Below are positions 18,234 to 27,952 of a stretch of DNA of 64,000 bases, piece by piece. Within the stretch, counting starts at the first letter, position 1. Each line of letters starts with the position of its first letter. Position numbers and translations under genes: made by a program. The notes below the pieces were generated by a model. That model was not told the DNA's origin. It did no database searches and worked only from the letters and a program-made list of their open reading frames with translations. This stretch comes from JACKII01 sp965202745 (GTDB taxonomy: Bacteria > Pseudomonadota > Alphaproteobacteria > Bin95): contig CBDBCB010000022.1 in NCBI GenBank assembly GCA_965202745.1, forward strand, positions 310,001-374,000. Reading direction: 5' to 3'.

Positions 18234-19292
18234 ATGTGGCCAACAAACGCCCTGACCGAACGGCTGGGTCTTGCCTACCCGATCATTCAGGCGCCGATGG
18301 CGGGGGCGGCAACGCCTGCCCTTGCCGCCACGGTGAGTGAGGCGGGCGGGCTCGGTTCGCTGGGCCTAGGCACATCCTCGCCTGAAGTTACCGCGGCAAA
18401 AATCCAGCGCTTCAAGCAGATGACGGCCCGGCCTCTCAACACCAACTTCTTCTGCCACCAGGAACCGGGCGACGTCGCCGGAACCGGCATGGAAATGCAG
18501 GCCCGTCTGCAACCCTATTTCGACGAGGTCGGCAAAGGCCCGGTGCCCGCCCCTAGCGTCGGCTACACGACCTTCACCGCGGCGCATGCCGACGTTCTGA
18601 CAAAAGAGCAGCCCGCCGTCGTCAGCTTCCATTTCGGCCTGCCGTCAGCAGCGCTGTTCACCCAGGTGAAGGCCACCGGTGCGTTCATCCTCTGCTCCGC
18701 CACCACGGTCGCCGAGGCGCGCTTTCTGGAAAAGGCAGGCGTCGACGCCATCATCGCTCAGGGCAACGAGGCAGGCGGTCACCGCGGCACGTTCCTCGGC
18801 GGCTCCATGGACGCCCAGCCCGGCCTGTTCGCCCTTCTGCCCCAGGTCTGCGCAGCGGTGAAGGTGCCGGTGATCGCCGCGGGCGGCATCGTTAACGCCA
18901 ACACGGCCGCCGCCGCTATGATGCTTGGCGCGCACGCGGTACAGGTCGGCACGGCTTTCCTCCGCAACACCGATGCCAAGGTCAGCGATCCGCACCGGGC
19001 CGCCCTCGCCGCGGCAGGCGACGAGAGCACCCGCGTCACCCGCCTGCACTCCGGCAAGCCCGCCCGCGCCATCCGCAATCGCCTGATGGACGACCTGGCC
19101 GATGCCGAGGACCTGATTTCCCCCTATCCCGCCCAGCGGTCACTGGTGGGGCCCATAGCCAGCGTCGGCGACGGCGCATTCCAGGCGCTCTGGGCCGGGC
19201 AAAACGTCGGCCTGACGCGGAAAATGGATGCTGCCGACCTGCTGCGCTCGCTGGCGGAAGAAACCACCGCGCGGCTCAAGGCCTTCGCTTAA
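18234..19292 (+). CDS. Nitronate monooxygenase (2-nitropropane dioxygenase family)
   Basis: FMN-dependent TIM-barrel enzyme that oxidises alkyl nitronates such as propionate 3-nitronate. The 352 residues open with LGLAYPIIQAPMAGAATP (flavin site). The catalytic-His block AQGNEAGGHRG and phosphate-binding VPVIAAGGIVNANTA are present, as is GAHAVQVGTAFL near the end. Length is usual and no lesions are seen. The ATG at 18234 directly follows a short remnant ORF. Which nitronate is used cannot be told from sequence. Confidence 0.9.
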   Translation: MWPTNALTERLGLAYPIIQAPMAGAATPALAATVSEAGGLGSLGLGTSSPEVTAAKIQRFKQMTARPLNTNFFCHQEPGDVAGTGMEMQARLQPYFDEVGKGPVPAPSVGYTTFTAAHADVLTKEQPAVVSFHFGLPSAALFTQVKATGAFILCSATTVAEARFLEKAGVDAIIAQGNEAGGHRGTFLGGSMDAQPGLFALLPQVCAAVKVPVIAAGGIVNANTAAAAMMLGAHAVQVGTAFLRNTDAKVSDPHRAALAAAGDESTRVTRLHSGKPARAIRNRLMDDLADAEDLISPYPAQRSLVGPIASVGDGAFQALWAGQNVGLTRKMDAADLLRSLAEETTARLKAFA

Positions 19293-19525
19293 CCTGAAAT
19301 TCACCTAACCCTTCATGGGAATCGAATCCCCGGAATAGCCGCCGACTATATCCGGGGCCTGCTTTATCCGCAGCCAAAACAGGTTCCAGTCCGCCGCCTC
19401 GCTTCAGCCGGGAATTCAACGAAGGCAGTCTCCATCCTTCCGGACGGCTCAACCAAGCCGAGCCGGGACCCGGCCTTCCCCTCCGCTCCGACCAGAAAGG
19501 TGGAAGAGCCAACCTCCGCACCGCT

Positions 19526-20470
19526 TTGCCACGCCGGAGAAAGCCGCTATCAATAGGCAAAACACTCCCGATCTTCAGGAACCGCCTCATAACCGCCTCC
19601 TCCCGTCCCCGCCCCGTCTGGCGCTCGCTCCTTTTCTTGCCCATCAAGCTGGTGGATAAGGCCAAGGGCACCAGCGCTGATGCCATCATCCTGGACCTGG
19701 AAGACGCCGTCGCGCCGAACGCCAAGGACGCCGTCCGCGCCCAACTGCCTGACGCCATCGACCGGATCGCGGCCCAGGGCCTGGATTGCACCGTCCGCAT
19801 CAACCGTCCCTGGCGGCTCGCGGTGAAGGATCTGGAGGCCGCGGTCTCCCCCAACACCACCGCGCTGTTGCTGCCGATGACCGACACTGCCGCGCACATC
19901 AAGGAATTGGACAAGGTCGTCTCCGAGATCGAGGCCGAGAAGGGCATGACCGTCGGCCACACGTTCTTCTGCCCGCTGATCGAAACCGCGGAAGGCTTCC
20001 TCAATGCCCGTGAGATTTCCAAGGCCAGCCCGCGCATGATGTCGCTCTCGCTAGGTTCCGAGGACTTCGCACTCTCCATGGGCATGGAGGCCAACCCTGA
20101 GACCCTCTATGCGCCGAAGCAGATGGTGATCGCCTGCGCCCGCGCCGCCGGTCTGACGCCCATGGGCTTCATCGGCTCGATTGCGGAATTCCGCGACTTC
20201 GACAAACTGTATGAGGTCATGCGCCGCTCCAAACGCGCCGGCCTGCGCTCGGCCAGCTGCATTCACCCGAACCAGGTGAAGGTCTGCAACGAAGTCTTCG
20301 GCCCGTCCGAGGAAGAAATCGCTCAGGCCCGCAAGATCGTGGACGCCTACGACGCGGCCCTCGCTGCCGGAGAAGGTGCGATCACCGTTGACGGCATCAT
20401 GGTCGACGTCCCCGTCGCCGACCGCGCCCGCGCCGTACTGGCCCTGGCGGATGCCATCGCCGGGCGGTAG
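19526..20470 (+). CDS. HpcH/HpaI/CitE-type CoA ester lyase
   Basis: Mg-dependent TIM-barrel lyase that cleaves or forms CoA esters such as citramalyl-, malyl- or beta-hydroxyacyl-CoA. Motifs seen are ADAIILDLEDAV with the Glu/Asp metal ligands, CTVRINRP, PLIETAEGFLNA, a GSEDFALSMG block and CIHPNQV. The family region begins at RSLLFLP. About four residues usual after that motif seem missing, and the 30 preceding codons from the ATG at 19526 do not look like family sequence. So the start is uncertain and a small 5' deletion is possible. The 233 bp upstream hold no gene I can support. Confidence 0.82.
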   Translation: MPRRRKPLSIGKTLPIFRNRLITASSRPRPVWRSLLFLPIKLVDKAKGTSADAIILDLEDAVAPNAKDAVRAQLPDAIDRIAAQGLDCTVRINRPWRLAVKDLEAAVSPNTTALLLPMTDTAAHIKELDKVVSEIEAEKGMTVGHTFFCPLIETAEGFLNAREISKASPRMMSLSLGSEDFALSMGMEANPETLYAPKQMVIACARAAGLTPMGFIGSIAEFRDFDKLYEVMRRSKRAGLRSASCIHPNQVKVCNEVFGPSEEEIAQARKIVDAYDAALAAGEGAITVDGIMVDVPVADRARAVLALADAIAGR

Positions 20471-20484
20471 AGCAAACCGCTTGA

Positions 20485-20524
20485 ACTTGCCATATGACGG
20501 CATTATGTTTGCCATGTGGCAAGT
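20485..20524 (+). promoter_or_regulatory. Probable operator of the Xre/RES toxin-antitoxin locus
   Basis: TTGCCATATG (20487-20496) and TTGCCATGTG (20509-20518) are near-identical direct repeats 22 bp apart, two helical turns. ACTTGCCA (20485-20492) and TGGCAAGT (20517-20524) form an inverted repeat across the same span. The second site covers the antitoxin start codon. This suits autorepression by the adjacent Xre-type antitoxin; the role is inferred. Confidence 0.55.
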
Positions 20525-20950
20525 TTATCGACATCCCAATCCTTAGCCTCTGCTCCGCCCGCGGCGGTAATCACTGCCGCCGCGGGGCAGGAGGACATGG
20601 CCGCTGCCGGGCTCGAAGCCTACCGGCGGTTAATTGAAATCTGGGCACTTTCCAACGAGGAAGCCGCAGCCCTGCTGGACGTGACAGACCGTACCTGGAG
20701 CCGCATGAAGAAGCCCGGCTGGACCGGCCGCGTCTCCCAAGACCAGTTGCTCCGGCTCAGCGTTTTGGTAGGCATTTACAAGGCGCTACACCTTTATTTC
20801 TCCGATGCGCTCGCCGATCGCTGGCCGCGACTGCCCGACAACGGCCCCCTGTTCCGCGGCGTCACCCCCACGGCATTCATGCTGGTCGGCGGCCTGCCCG
20901 CGATCATGCAGACCCGTGACTACGTCGATGCATTACGGGGCGGCGTTTGA
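20516..20950 (+). CDS. Xre/MbcA/ParS-type antitoxin
   Basis: Antitoxin partner of RES-domain toxins; binds the toxin and represses its own operon. The 144 residues have an N-terminal Ala-rich lead. An Xre-like helix-turn-helix follows (SNEEAAALLDVTDRTWSRMK), then the C-terminal toxin-binding domain (LLRLSVLVGIYKALHLYF, and PLFRGVTPTAFMLVGGLPAI with the usual Y-V-D-A-L-R-G-G end). It starts at a GTG at 20516; the ATG two bases earlier is in another frame. The toxin frame overlaps its stop by TTGA, the coupling typical of this system. The frame is intact although the toxin is broken. Confidence 0.88.
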   Translation: MASLSTSQSLASAPPAAVITAAAGQEDMAAAGLEAYRRLIEIWALSNEEAAALLDVTDRTWSRMKKPGWTGRVSQDQLLRLSVLVGIYKALHLYFSDALADRWPRLPDNGPLFRGVTPTAFMLVGGLPAIMQTRDYVDALRGGV

Positions 20951-21666
20951 GCATTCCTGATACAACGCTGCCCCTAACCGACCTTGCCGCCCACGCCACC
21001 GTCCGCCTGATCCCCACCGCCTACTACAAGCCGCCTGTGCTCTTGCCACTGGCCGATACCCCTGCGGAATTCTCTGCACTGGAACGGCTGGAGGGCCTGA
21101 CCAACCACCGCCTGCGCGCGCAATCCCAAGGGATGCCGGACTTAGACGCTCGCGAACTTGCCTTCCGCGCACGATCCTAACGGCTTCACACCTGGGGCCA
21201 CACCCACGTCAACGCCGCTTTCATCTACACCCGGCCTACCGGCAACCGCTTCAACACCGCAGACCGCGGCGCGTGGTACTGCGCTTTCGACGACCTGACC
21301 GCCATTGAAGAAGTCGCCTTCCACCGCACCCGCGAACTCACCTATATCAGCGTTTATCAGGACACGGCCGTCTATCAGGCCCTGCTCGCCGACTTCATCG
21401 GCAGGTTCCCTGACCTCCGCACCGTCAAACCGCCCCCGCCATACCTCACCCCGGACCCGGAAGTCGGCTACCCGGCAGACCAGTAACTGGCCCGCTCGCT
21501 CCGGGCGGATGGCTGGAGCGGCCTGCTCTACCCATCGCTGCGCAAGCCCGGCGGCCATTGCTTCGCCGCCTTCGAGCCACAATCCGTCCAAAACGTCCGC
21601 CCCGGCGCAAGCTGGCGGCTCGTCTGGGACGGCTCACCTCACTATGATGTGTTTGCCAACACCTAA
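20947..21666 (+). pseudogene. RES-domain toxin, two in-frame TAA stops
   Basis: RES toxins deplete or transfer ADP-ribose from NAD+. A single 239-codon frame from a TTG overlapping the antitoxin stop (TTGA) runs to 21666. It is broken by TAA at 21178-21180 and TAA at 21484-21486. Around and between the stops the sequence is clearly RES: an early ATVRLIPTAYY, RPTGNRFNTADRGAWYCAF with the conserved Arg and Tyr, then AIEEVAFHRTREL with the Glu. Late segments are DGWSGLLYPSLRKPGG and SWRLVWDGSP. No frameshift is present, so the toxin died by point mutations while the antitoxin stayed open. Confidence 0.9.
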
Positions 21667-21697
21667 TCCCGCCCGCTGCACCACCAGGATCGCCACC

Positions 21698-23237
21698 ATG
21701 CCCGCCGCCCCCAAAGTCGCCATCATCAGCATCAACCTGGAGTCCAACGCTTTCTCCCCCACGGCGATGGAGGCGGATTTCCGCTCTCTCTGCTACCTGG
21801 AGGGAGAGGAGGCGATGGCCGATGCCCGCAGCCATCGTCGGGCAGGAACCGGTGGGCTTCATCAAGACCATGGACGCAACCGGCCCCTGGCACCCCGTCC
21901 CGACGGTGTTAGCCTGGTGCCACCCATGGGGAACGGTGGATCAGACCTTCTTCCAATATATGCTGGATGAGATCGTCCGGTGCATCGACGCGGCGGGCGG
22001 AGTGGACGCTGTCTATGTGGGCAATCAGGGCGCAATGCTGGCGACCGGCAATTCCGACCCCGACGGCGAACTCCTAACCATGCTTCGCGCCAAGCTGGGG
22101 CCGGAATTGCCCATCGTCGTGAGCTTCGACCTGCACGCCAATGTCTCGGCCCGCACGGCGGAGGCCGCGGACGTGGTCATCTCCTACCAGACCAACCCGC
22201 ACGTCGACATGTTCGAGCGCGGCGAGGAATCCGCTCACGTCATCCGCGCCATGCTGGCGGGCAACGTCACACCGCAAACGGCCTATGTGAAACTGCCCAT
22301 CGCGCCGCCGACCCCGGCCCTGCTCAGCCGCGCCGGTCCCTATGCGGAGCTGATCGACTACGGCCAGCGCCTCAAGCGGGAGATGGGCGGGGCGATCCTG
22401 AACGTCTCGGTCGTCGGCGGCTTCGTCTATGCCGACTCGCCGTCCACCGGCATGTCCGTCATCGTCACCGGCCGCCACGCGTTGGAGCCTGCCGAGCGCC
22501 TCGCGGGTGAGATCGCGCGCATGGCCTGGGGCTTCCACGAGCGCTTCCAATGTGAACTGCTGCCACTCGACCACGCCGTTGCTGACACCGTTACCCGCGG
22601 CCAGGACCCGAAGCTGCCTGCCATCATCTACGCCGACATTGGCGACAATCCTGGCGGCGGTGGCGGTGGCGACACCACGGAACTGCTGGCGGCCATGGTC
22701 CAGGCAGGGGCAAAGGGTGTGCTCTACGGCTCCTTCTTCGACCAGGCACTGGCGAAAGAGGCCGTCGCGGCAGGTGTCGGCGCAGAGATCACCGCCACCT
22801 TCAACCGCACGCCGCTCACCCGCTTCTCCAAGACCTATAGCGTCCCGGCCAAGGTCGTTGCCGTCTCAACCGAGCCCTTCATCGGCCGCCTCGGCCTCTA
22901 TGCCGGGCAGAAGCTGAACGCCCAACCAATGGCAGCGCTCCAGATCGACGGAGAGGATGGCATCACGGTCGTCGTGATCTCCAACCGCTATCAGACCGCC
23001 GACCCCATGTTCTTCGAGCATCTGGGCTTCGACATCGCCAAGGCGCGGACGGTGGTGGTCAAGTCCCGCGGCCACTTCCGCTCTGGCTTCGAGCCCTTCT
23101 TCCCGCCGGAGCGGGTGCAGGAGCCGGACACGCCCGGCTTCACCTCCCCCATCCTGACCCGCTTCGACTGGAAAGACCTGCCCCGCCCCGTCTTCCCGTT
23201 CGACCAGGAGACCAACTGGACGCCGCCCAACTGGTAA
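21698..23237 (+). pseudogene. M81 family metallopeptidase (MlrC, microcystinase C-like), one frameshift
   Basis: MlrC-type zinc peptidases were named from microcystin degradation but mostly have other, unknown peptide substrates. The ATG at 21698 gives KVAIISINLESNAFSPTAME. The frame then shifts by one base near 21816-21822, after EGEEAMAD. The remaining 470 residues read in the next frame and carry SFDLHANVS, TNPHVDMFERGEE, DNPGGGGGGDTTELL and the C-terminal KSRGHFRSGFEPFF. Everything past the shift is well preserved, so the lesion is either very recent or a base-calling error. Downstream is another interrupted gene on the same strand. Confidence 0.8.
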
Positions 23238-23299
23238 GGGCAGCCGAATTGGTGACAACGGGGTACAAATGTTAGGCTTGTTGGTCGAAGGAGCCCGTC

Positions 23300-24262
23300 A
23301 TACCGCCGCCGCCAAAGAACCGCAAACTCTACAACGCCACTATCAAAATGTTCGGCTCCCAGCCGGAACCGCCATTCGAGAGCGCCGAGCGCCAGATAGC
23401 GGACTGGGGCCGGGCATGGGGCTGCGACAATGACGTGGGGCAAATCCGGCTCGTGCTGATGCACCGGCCTGGCCCGGAATTCAACGTCATCGACCGCTCG
23501 CGCCGCATCAATCAACTGGGCTCCTACGGCGACCCGGAAACCGGCTGGTACTGGCAGAGCGACACCATCCCCGACTTGGCGGAACTCCAGGAGTAGCACG
23601 ACGCGCTGGCGGATGCGCTGCGCGCGGAAGGGGCTGAAGTCGTCTATCTCGACCAGGTGACGGGGCACCGGTTCAAATCCGTCTATATGCGCGATTCCTC
23701 CATCGCCATTCCGGGCGGCGCCATCGTCAGCCGCACGCTCGCAGCGCTGGGCATGCCGATCTTTCGCACCATCACCGGCATCGGCATGATTGAGGGCGGC
23801 AGCTTTGCTTGGCTTAAGCCCGGGCTCGCTGCCATCGGCCGCGGCATCCGGGTCAATGACGAAGCAATTTCCCAGGTCCGGGAGGTGCTGGCGCGCCAGG
23901 GGGCGGAGGTCATCGTCGCCGACCTGCCAGCCTACAGCATCCACCTGGATGGCTGGCTGCTGATGATCGACCGCGACCTGGCCCTGCTGGACCCGCGCGG
24001 CCTCTCCTTCACCTTTCTGGAGCAGTTGAAGGCGCACGGTATCGAATGGATCGAGATGCGGCAGGAAGACAACGCCTGGTGCGTCAACGGCCTTGCCGTC
24101 CGGCCCGGCCGGGTGCTCATGCCGGAAGGCTTGTCATCCGAGACCAGAGCAAAACTGGAAAAACGCGAGGTCGAGATCGTCACCGTGCCCTATGACAAGG
24201 TGCAGTTGAACGGGGGCGGCATTCACTGCTCCACTTGCCCACTGGTGCGCGACCGCATCTAA
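23300..24262 (+). pseudogene. Amidinotransferase/dimethylargininase family protein, in-frame TAG
   Basis: Guanidino-group-modifying enzyme of the arginine deiminase/amidinotransferase superfamily. One frame from 23300 to 24262 is interrupted only by TAG at 23594-23596, between LAELQE and HDALADALRAEG. The catalytic pieces are present: MRDSSIAIPGG, GIGMIEGGSF, a central HLDGWLLMIDRD and the nucleophile cysteine in GGGIHCSTCPLVRD. No ATG occurs at the expected start. AAGGAG is followed 6 nt later by ATA at 23300, so the start codon may also be lost. Relatives are usually about 310-320 aa, matching the 320 codons here. Confidence 0.75.
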
Positions 24263-25013
24263 ACGCGCCGTCTCGCCAGCGCTACCATGTTCGACACCAA
24301 AAACGCGCCAATCACAATGGCGCCGCCCGCCAGCACCCACTGGCCCGGATGCTCGCCGATAACCGCCCAGGCGAGCAGGGGGGCGAGCATGGACTCCAGC
24401 AGCGCCACATAGAGCCATTGCCCGTCCGGCACCGACCAGACATTGGCGAAGGGATAGAGCACCAGCGCTGCCCCAAAAACGCAAACGGCACGGCAGGAGC
24501 CATAGGCACTTGCCGCCTGGTCCTGGCTGCCGTCAGCGCCAACGCAAACACCGCCGCAAGACACAGGGCGATGGCGTCACCCCAGATGCTGGTACGCGCG
24601 TCCGTGCCAGAGCCATAGGCGATCACTGCCAGCATGGTCAACACCATGCGCCGGCTGATGCGCTCCCCCAGGCCAATCCAGCTAAACAAGGCGGCGAACA
24701 AGGGCATGGCAGCAATGATAAACACCGCATTGGCGACGCTGGTCAGCTTGACGGCGGCAACGAACATCACGCCACTTGCCGCACCCCCCAGGCCGTAGAC
24801 CAGCCCCTGCCAGCCGGTCGCCCGCACCGCACTTCGCACCCTGCCGCGAGCCAGGACCAGAAGGCCGATCCCCGCAACGATGCCGGAGGTCAGGTTCCGC
24901 CAGAACGCCACCGTCAGCATATCGGTCTCAATCAGCCGGACGAAAAGGGAGTCCGGCACGATGAACAACACGCCCAGCGTCGTGATCAGCAGCCCTTTTT
25001 GGTGGTCAGTCAT
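24259..25013 (-). pseudogene. EamA/DMT family transporter, one frameshift
   Basis: Ten-helix drug/metabolite exporter. From ATG 25013 (MTDHQKGLLITTLGVLFI) the first seven hydrophobic segments and the first EamA repeat read in frame. Near 24475-24485, next to CCCCAAAAA, the frame shifts, and the last helices (ALVLYPFANVW to IVIGAFLVSNMVALARR) continue in another frame to 24259. A homopolymer edge makes a sequencing error possible. Its end overlaps the convergent amidinotransferase remnant by 4 bp. Confidence 0.8.
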
Positions 25014-25127
25014 TGAGGTCCGATCGGTCAAGGTTCCGCGAGATCGATTGCAACACGGCCGCAAGGTAACCACACTATAAGAAGCAATCCGGCTATAGCG
25101 CATTCATGGACAGAATGGGAAAAACGC

Positions 25128-25844
25128 ATGACCTTGCCTGGCAGCGGCTGTTTTGTTGGCTGGTACGATCTCGCCCCCGGCTTTAAGGCCGACCACAACC
25201 ATTGGCACACGCACGAGCACATGATCGAGCGGGTTGCCATTCCCGGATTCCTGCGAGGATCGCGCTACCGCTCGCTCAGCGGCAGTCCACGGGTCTGTAT
25301 CATGTACCAGGCGACGGAGCTTTCAACCCTGAACTCGCCCGCCTATCTCGAGCGTCTGAACAACCCCACCCCCTGGACCAGCCGTACGCTTCCGCATTTC
25401 GACGGCATGAACCGCACCATCTGCTCGGTCGCCTCCACCCACGGCCATGGCATCGGCGGCTACCTGCTGACGGTCCAGCTTTCTCCGCGCAAAGACAAAC
25501 ACAGCGACCTGATAAACTGGCTTTCCAGCCAGACACTGCCGCAGCTCGCCGCCCGTCCTGGCCTCTGCGCCGCGCATCTGCTGTTTGGGGACAAAGGGGT
25601 CAACACAGCCCCAACCAAGGAAAAAGAACTGCGCTCCGCCCCCGATGCCATCGCCGACTGGGTGCTGTTGGTCGAAGGCTATGACAGGCAAGCGGTCGAG
25701 CAGGCCAAGGCGGAATTGCTGGGCCGCGACGGCCTCTACGCCCACGGCGTGGCGGGAGAGCCGGTTGCCGGCCTCTTCAGCCTGGACTTCACCCTGGGTG
25801 AGGACGAAGCAAAGGCCGTCTGGCGACATCCGTCCGAAGGGTAG
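25128..25844 (+). CDS. Conserved hypothetical protein, possible duplicated dimeric alpha/beta-barrel fold
   Basis: Function unknown. The 238 residues start MTLPGSGCFVGWYDL and seem to contain two similar halves. The first has HNHWHTHEHMIERVAIPGFL then RGSRYRSLSG, and a later half has HSDLINWLSSQTLPQLAARP. This repeated alpha/beta pattern with a His-rich first helix recalls EthD/ABM-type ferredoxin-like barrels, but I cannot assign a family. The frame is intact. It lies between a broken transporter (divergent) and a broken SMP-30 gene (convergent). Confidence 0.6.
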   Translation: MTLPGSGCFVGWYDLAPGFKADHNHWHTHEHMIERVAIPGFLRGSRYRSLSGSPRVCIMYQATELSTLNSPAYLERLNNPTPWTSRTLPHFDGMNRTICSVASTHGHGIGGYLLTVQLSPRKDKHSDLINWLSSQTLPQLAARPGLCAAHLLFGDKGVNTAPTKEKELRSAPDAIADWVLLVEGYDRQAVEQAKAELLGRDGLYAHGVAGEPVAGLFSLDFTLGEDEAKAVWRHPSEG

Positions 25845-25929
25845 GACCCGCCGCTTTGCTCAGCTCTTTTCCTGAACTTGGTTCACGGAAAAGGTGGACG
25901 ACAGCCCGTCCCAATAATTGAACTCCAAC

Positions 25930-26704
25930 CTACTCCTCAAACTTTACCAACTTACCGCCTGAGGAAAGCGTGATGTAGGCCGGGCCATCACCGCTCGGCC
26001 CGAACACCACGTTGGTTGGCAGCAGGTCGGGCATATCGTACTGGATCACCGACGCCCCATCCGGCGAGACCTTGGTCACCCGCCCCGGAATAGTCGCAAC
26101 CCAGATATTGCCCGCGCCATCCACCGTCAGCGAGCCGAACAGGCTGTATTCCTTGGGGTTCGCCAGGATGCGGCCTGGCTGCCAGGGTGCCTCGCCATTG
26201 GTCTTGTCGATGACGCCTGGCTCCAGAATGTCGAAAGCCCAGAGCCGGCCGCTGGGCGTCTCCGCCACATAGAGCTTCGAGCCGTCCGGTGAAATGCCGA
26301 CGGCTCCGGCGTGCGCCGGCTGGTCCATCGGCGCCACCACCCGGCGCACGCCGGAGCCGTCGGCCAGGCCGTAATAGACCCCGCCACGGTCGCGGTTGAA
26401 CTTGCGGCTCTTGCCATGGTCGGTGAAGTAGAACCCGCCATGCGCGTCAAAGGCCAGGTCATTCGGTGCCAGCAACGGCACGCCGCCGCACTCCCGGTAC
26501 AACACCTCCATCGATCACGTGGAAGTTCATGCCGCCATTGTTGCAGACATAAACCCTGCCGTCCGGCCCCAGCGCCGTGCCGTCCGGTGCGATGCGAGTG
26601 ATCTCCCCCGCCGCGATTTCCACCAGCACGACCGAGCCGTCGGCCAGCGCCACCGGCCCCTCCGGAAAACGCAGTCCGCTGGCCAATTCCGTCAGCTTCG
26701 GCAT
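25930..26704 (-). pseudogene. SMP-30/gluconolactonase paralogue with two internal deletions
   Basis: Aligns with the intact paralogue at 16950-17903. It begins MPKLTELASGLRFPEGPVAL at 26704. About 14 residues between RIAPDG and TALGPDGRVYVCNNGG are missing. After NGGMNFHVID roughly 30 more codons are lost together with a frameshift (about 26511). Reading resumes with MEVLYRECGGVPLLAPNDLA and runs cleanly to a TAG at 25930. The distal blades, including GISPDGSKLYVAET, are intact. It follows a flavin monooxygenase gene on the same strand by 11 bp and was probably its operon partner. Confidence 0.85.
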
Positions 26705-26715
26705 GGTCCTGCGCC

Positions 26716-27801
26716 CTATTCCGCCGCCATCAGGCGGGGCGCATCCATGGCCTGCACGTGGGGCAGCACCTCTTTGGAGAACAGCCGCAGCATCTTCAGC
26801 GTACGCTCCTGTCCATAATAGGGCGGGTAGTGCAGCATGAGAGAGGTGGTGCCGACGGCCTTCAACTCCTCGATCTTGCGCAGCACCGTATCGGGGGAGC
26901 CATGCAGCAGCGTATTGGTGGCAAGGTTGTCATAGGCGAACTGATTGTCGTCACTCTTGTCCGAAATATCACCCAGATAGCCGCCGGTCTTTGCCCCGCC
27001 CGCCATGAAGCTCTTCATGTGGCTGGTGATGCCGTCCTCGCTCAGTTCCTTGGCTTTCGCATCGGTCGGCCCGACAAAGGTCATACGGCAGACATCGGCA
27101 TCGCCAAACGCTGGATTCTGGTTCAGGGGCACCGGCGCTTCCGCCATGTGTTGGCGGTAAAGGTCAATATGCTCGCCGATGACGGAGAAGCTGGGCAGGG
27201 TCGATTGCATCAGGCCGAAGCCGTTGCGCGCCGCCATGATGATGCTCTCGTTCGAGCCCGCGCCCATGTAAAAGGGCGGGTGCGGCTGCTGCACCGGCTG
27301 GGGGTAGATTTCCCACTCGCCGGTCACGTCAAAGTTGAAGTATTTGCCCTCAGCCTTGATCTGCTTCTTGTGGAAGCCATCCAGGATCAACGGGATAGCT
27401 TCCGCCTGGATCGCCCGGCGTTCCTCATACGAGATGCCCAGCCCGTCGAACTCATAGGGCCGGTAGCCGGAGCCCATGCCCAACTGAAACCGCCCGTTGC
27501 TCAGGATATCCACAAAGGCCGCGTTCTCCACAATCCGCATGGGATGATGCAGCGGCACCACCATCACCGCCGCGCCCAGCTTGATGACACTGGTCTTGGC
27601 CGCCAAATAGCTGAGGTAACTGAACGGGTCCGGCATGATGCCGTAGCGGTTGGAGAAGTGATGCTCCGCAATCCAGACACTGTCGAAACCAAGCTGCTCG
27701 GCTTCGAGAATCTCGTCGGTCGTGCGCTGGTGAAGACCGTGATGCGGATGCGGGTCGGACTTCAGATCGGGGTGAGAGGTGTAGAGAACACCAACTTGCA
27801 T
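26716..27801 (-). CDS. LLM-class flavin-dependent oxidoreductase (luciferase-like)
   Basis: Reduced-flavin-dependent monooxygenase with a luciferase-type TIM barrel. The 361 residues have the start VGVLYTSHPDLKSDPHPH, the EQLGFDSVWIAEHHFS segment, a flavin-binding AAVMVVPLHHPMRI region, LSNGRFQLGMGSGY, and PPFYMGAGSNES. Length and frame are normal. The substrate is unknown. It lies upstream of the broken SMP-30 gene on the same strand; before decay the pair may have handled one substrate. Confidence 0.88.
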   Translation of the reverse strand: MQVGVLYTSHPDLKSDPHPHHGLHQRTTDEILEAEQLGFDSVWIAEHHFSNRYGIMPDPFSYLSYLAAKTSVIKLGAAVMVVPLHHPMRIVENAAFVDILSNGRFQLGMGSGYRPYEFDGLGISYEERRAIQAEAIPLILDGFHKKQIKAEGKYFNFDVTGEWEIYPQPVQQPHPPFYMGAGSNESIIMAARNGFGLMQSTLPSFSVIGEHIDLYRQHMAEAPVPLNQNPAFGDADVCRMTFVGPTDAKAKELSEDGITSHMKSFMAGGAKTGGYLGDISDKSDDNQFAYDNLATNTLLHGSPDTVLRKIEELKAVGTTSLMLHYPPYYGQERTLKMLRLFSKEVLPHVQAMDAPRLMAAE

Positions 27802-27952
27802 GGGACGTTTGCTCCAGGAGGCACAATTTGTTGCGCAACAGCCTAAGCCAGTCCCCGAAAAATGACTACCCGCGTTTGCACGCCGACATTAGCACGATAA
27901 TTGCTGGTTTGAGGGTGTTCAATGCCTCGTCAATGCCTAGGAGTAAGTTTCA

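Noticed and set aside
19276..20094. 272-codon minus-strand frame over the CoA ester lyase
   Set aside because: Ser/Arg/Met-rich antisense frame with no family features; the plus strand encodes the lyase.
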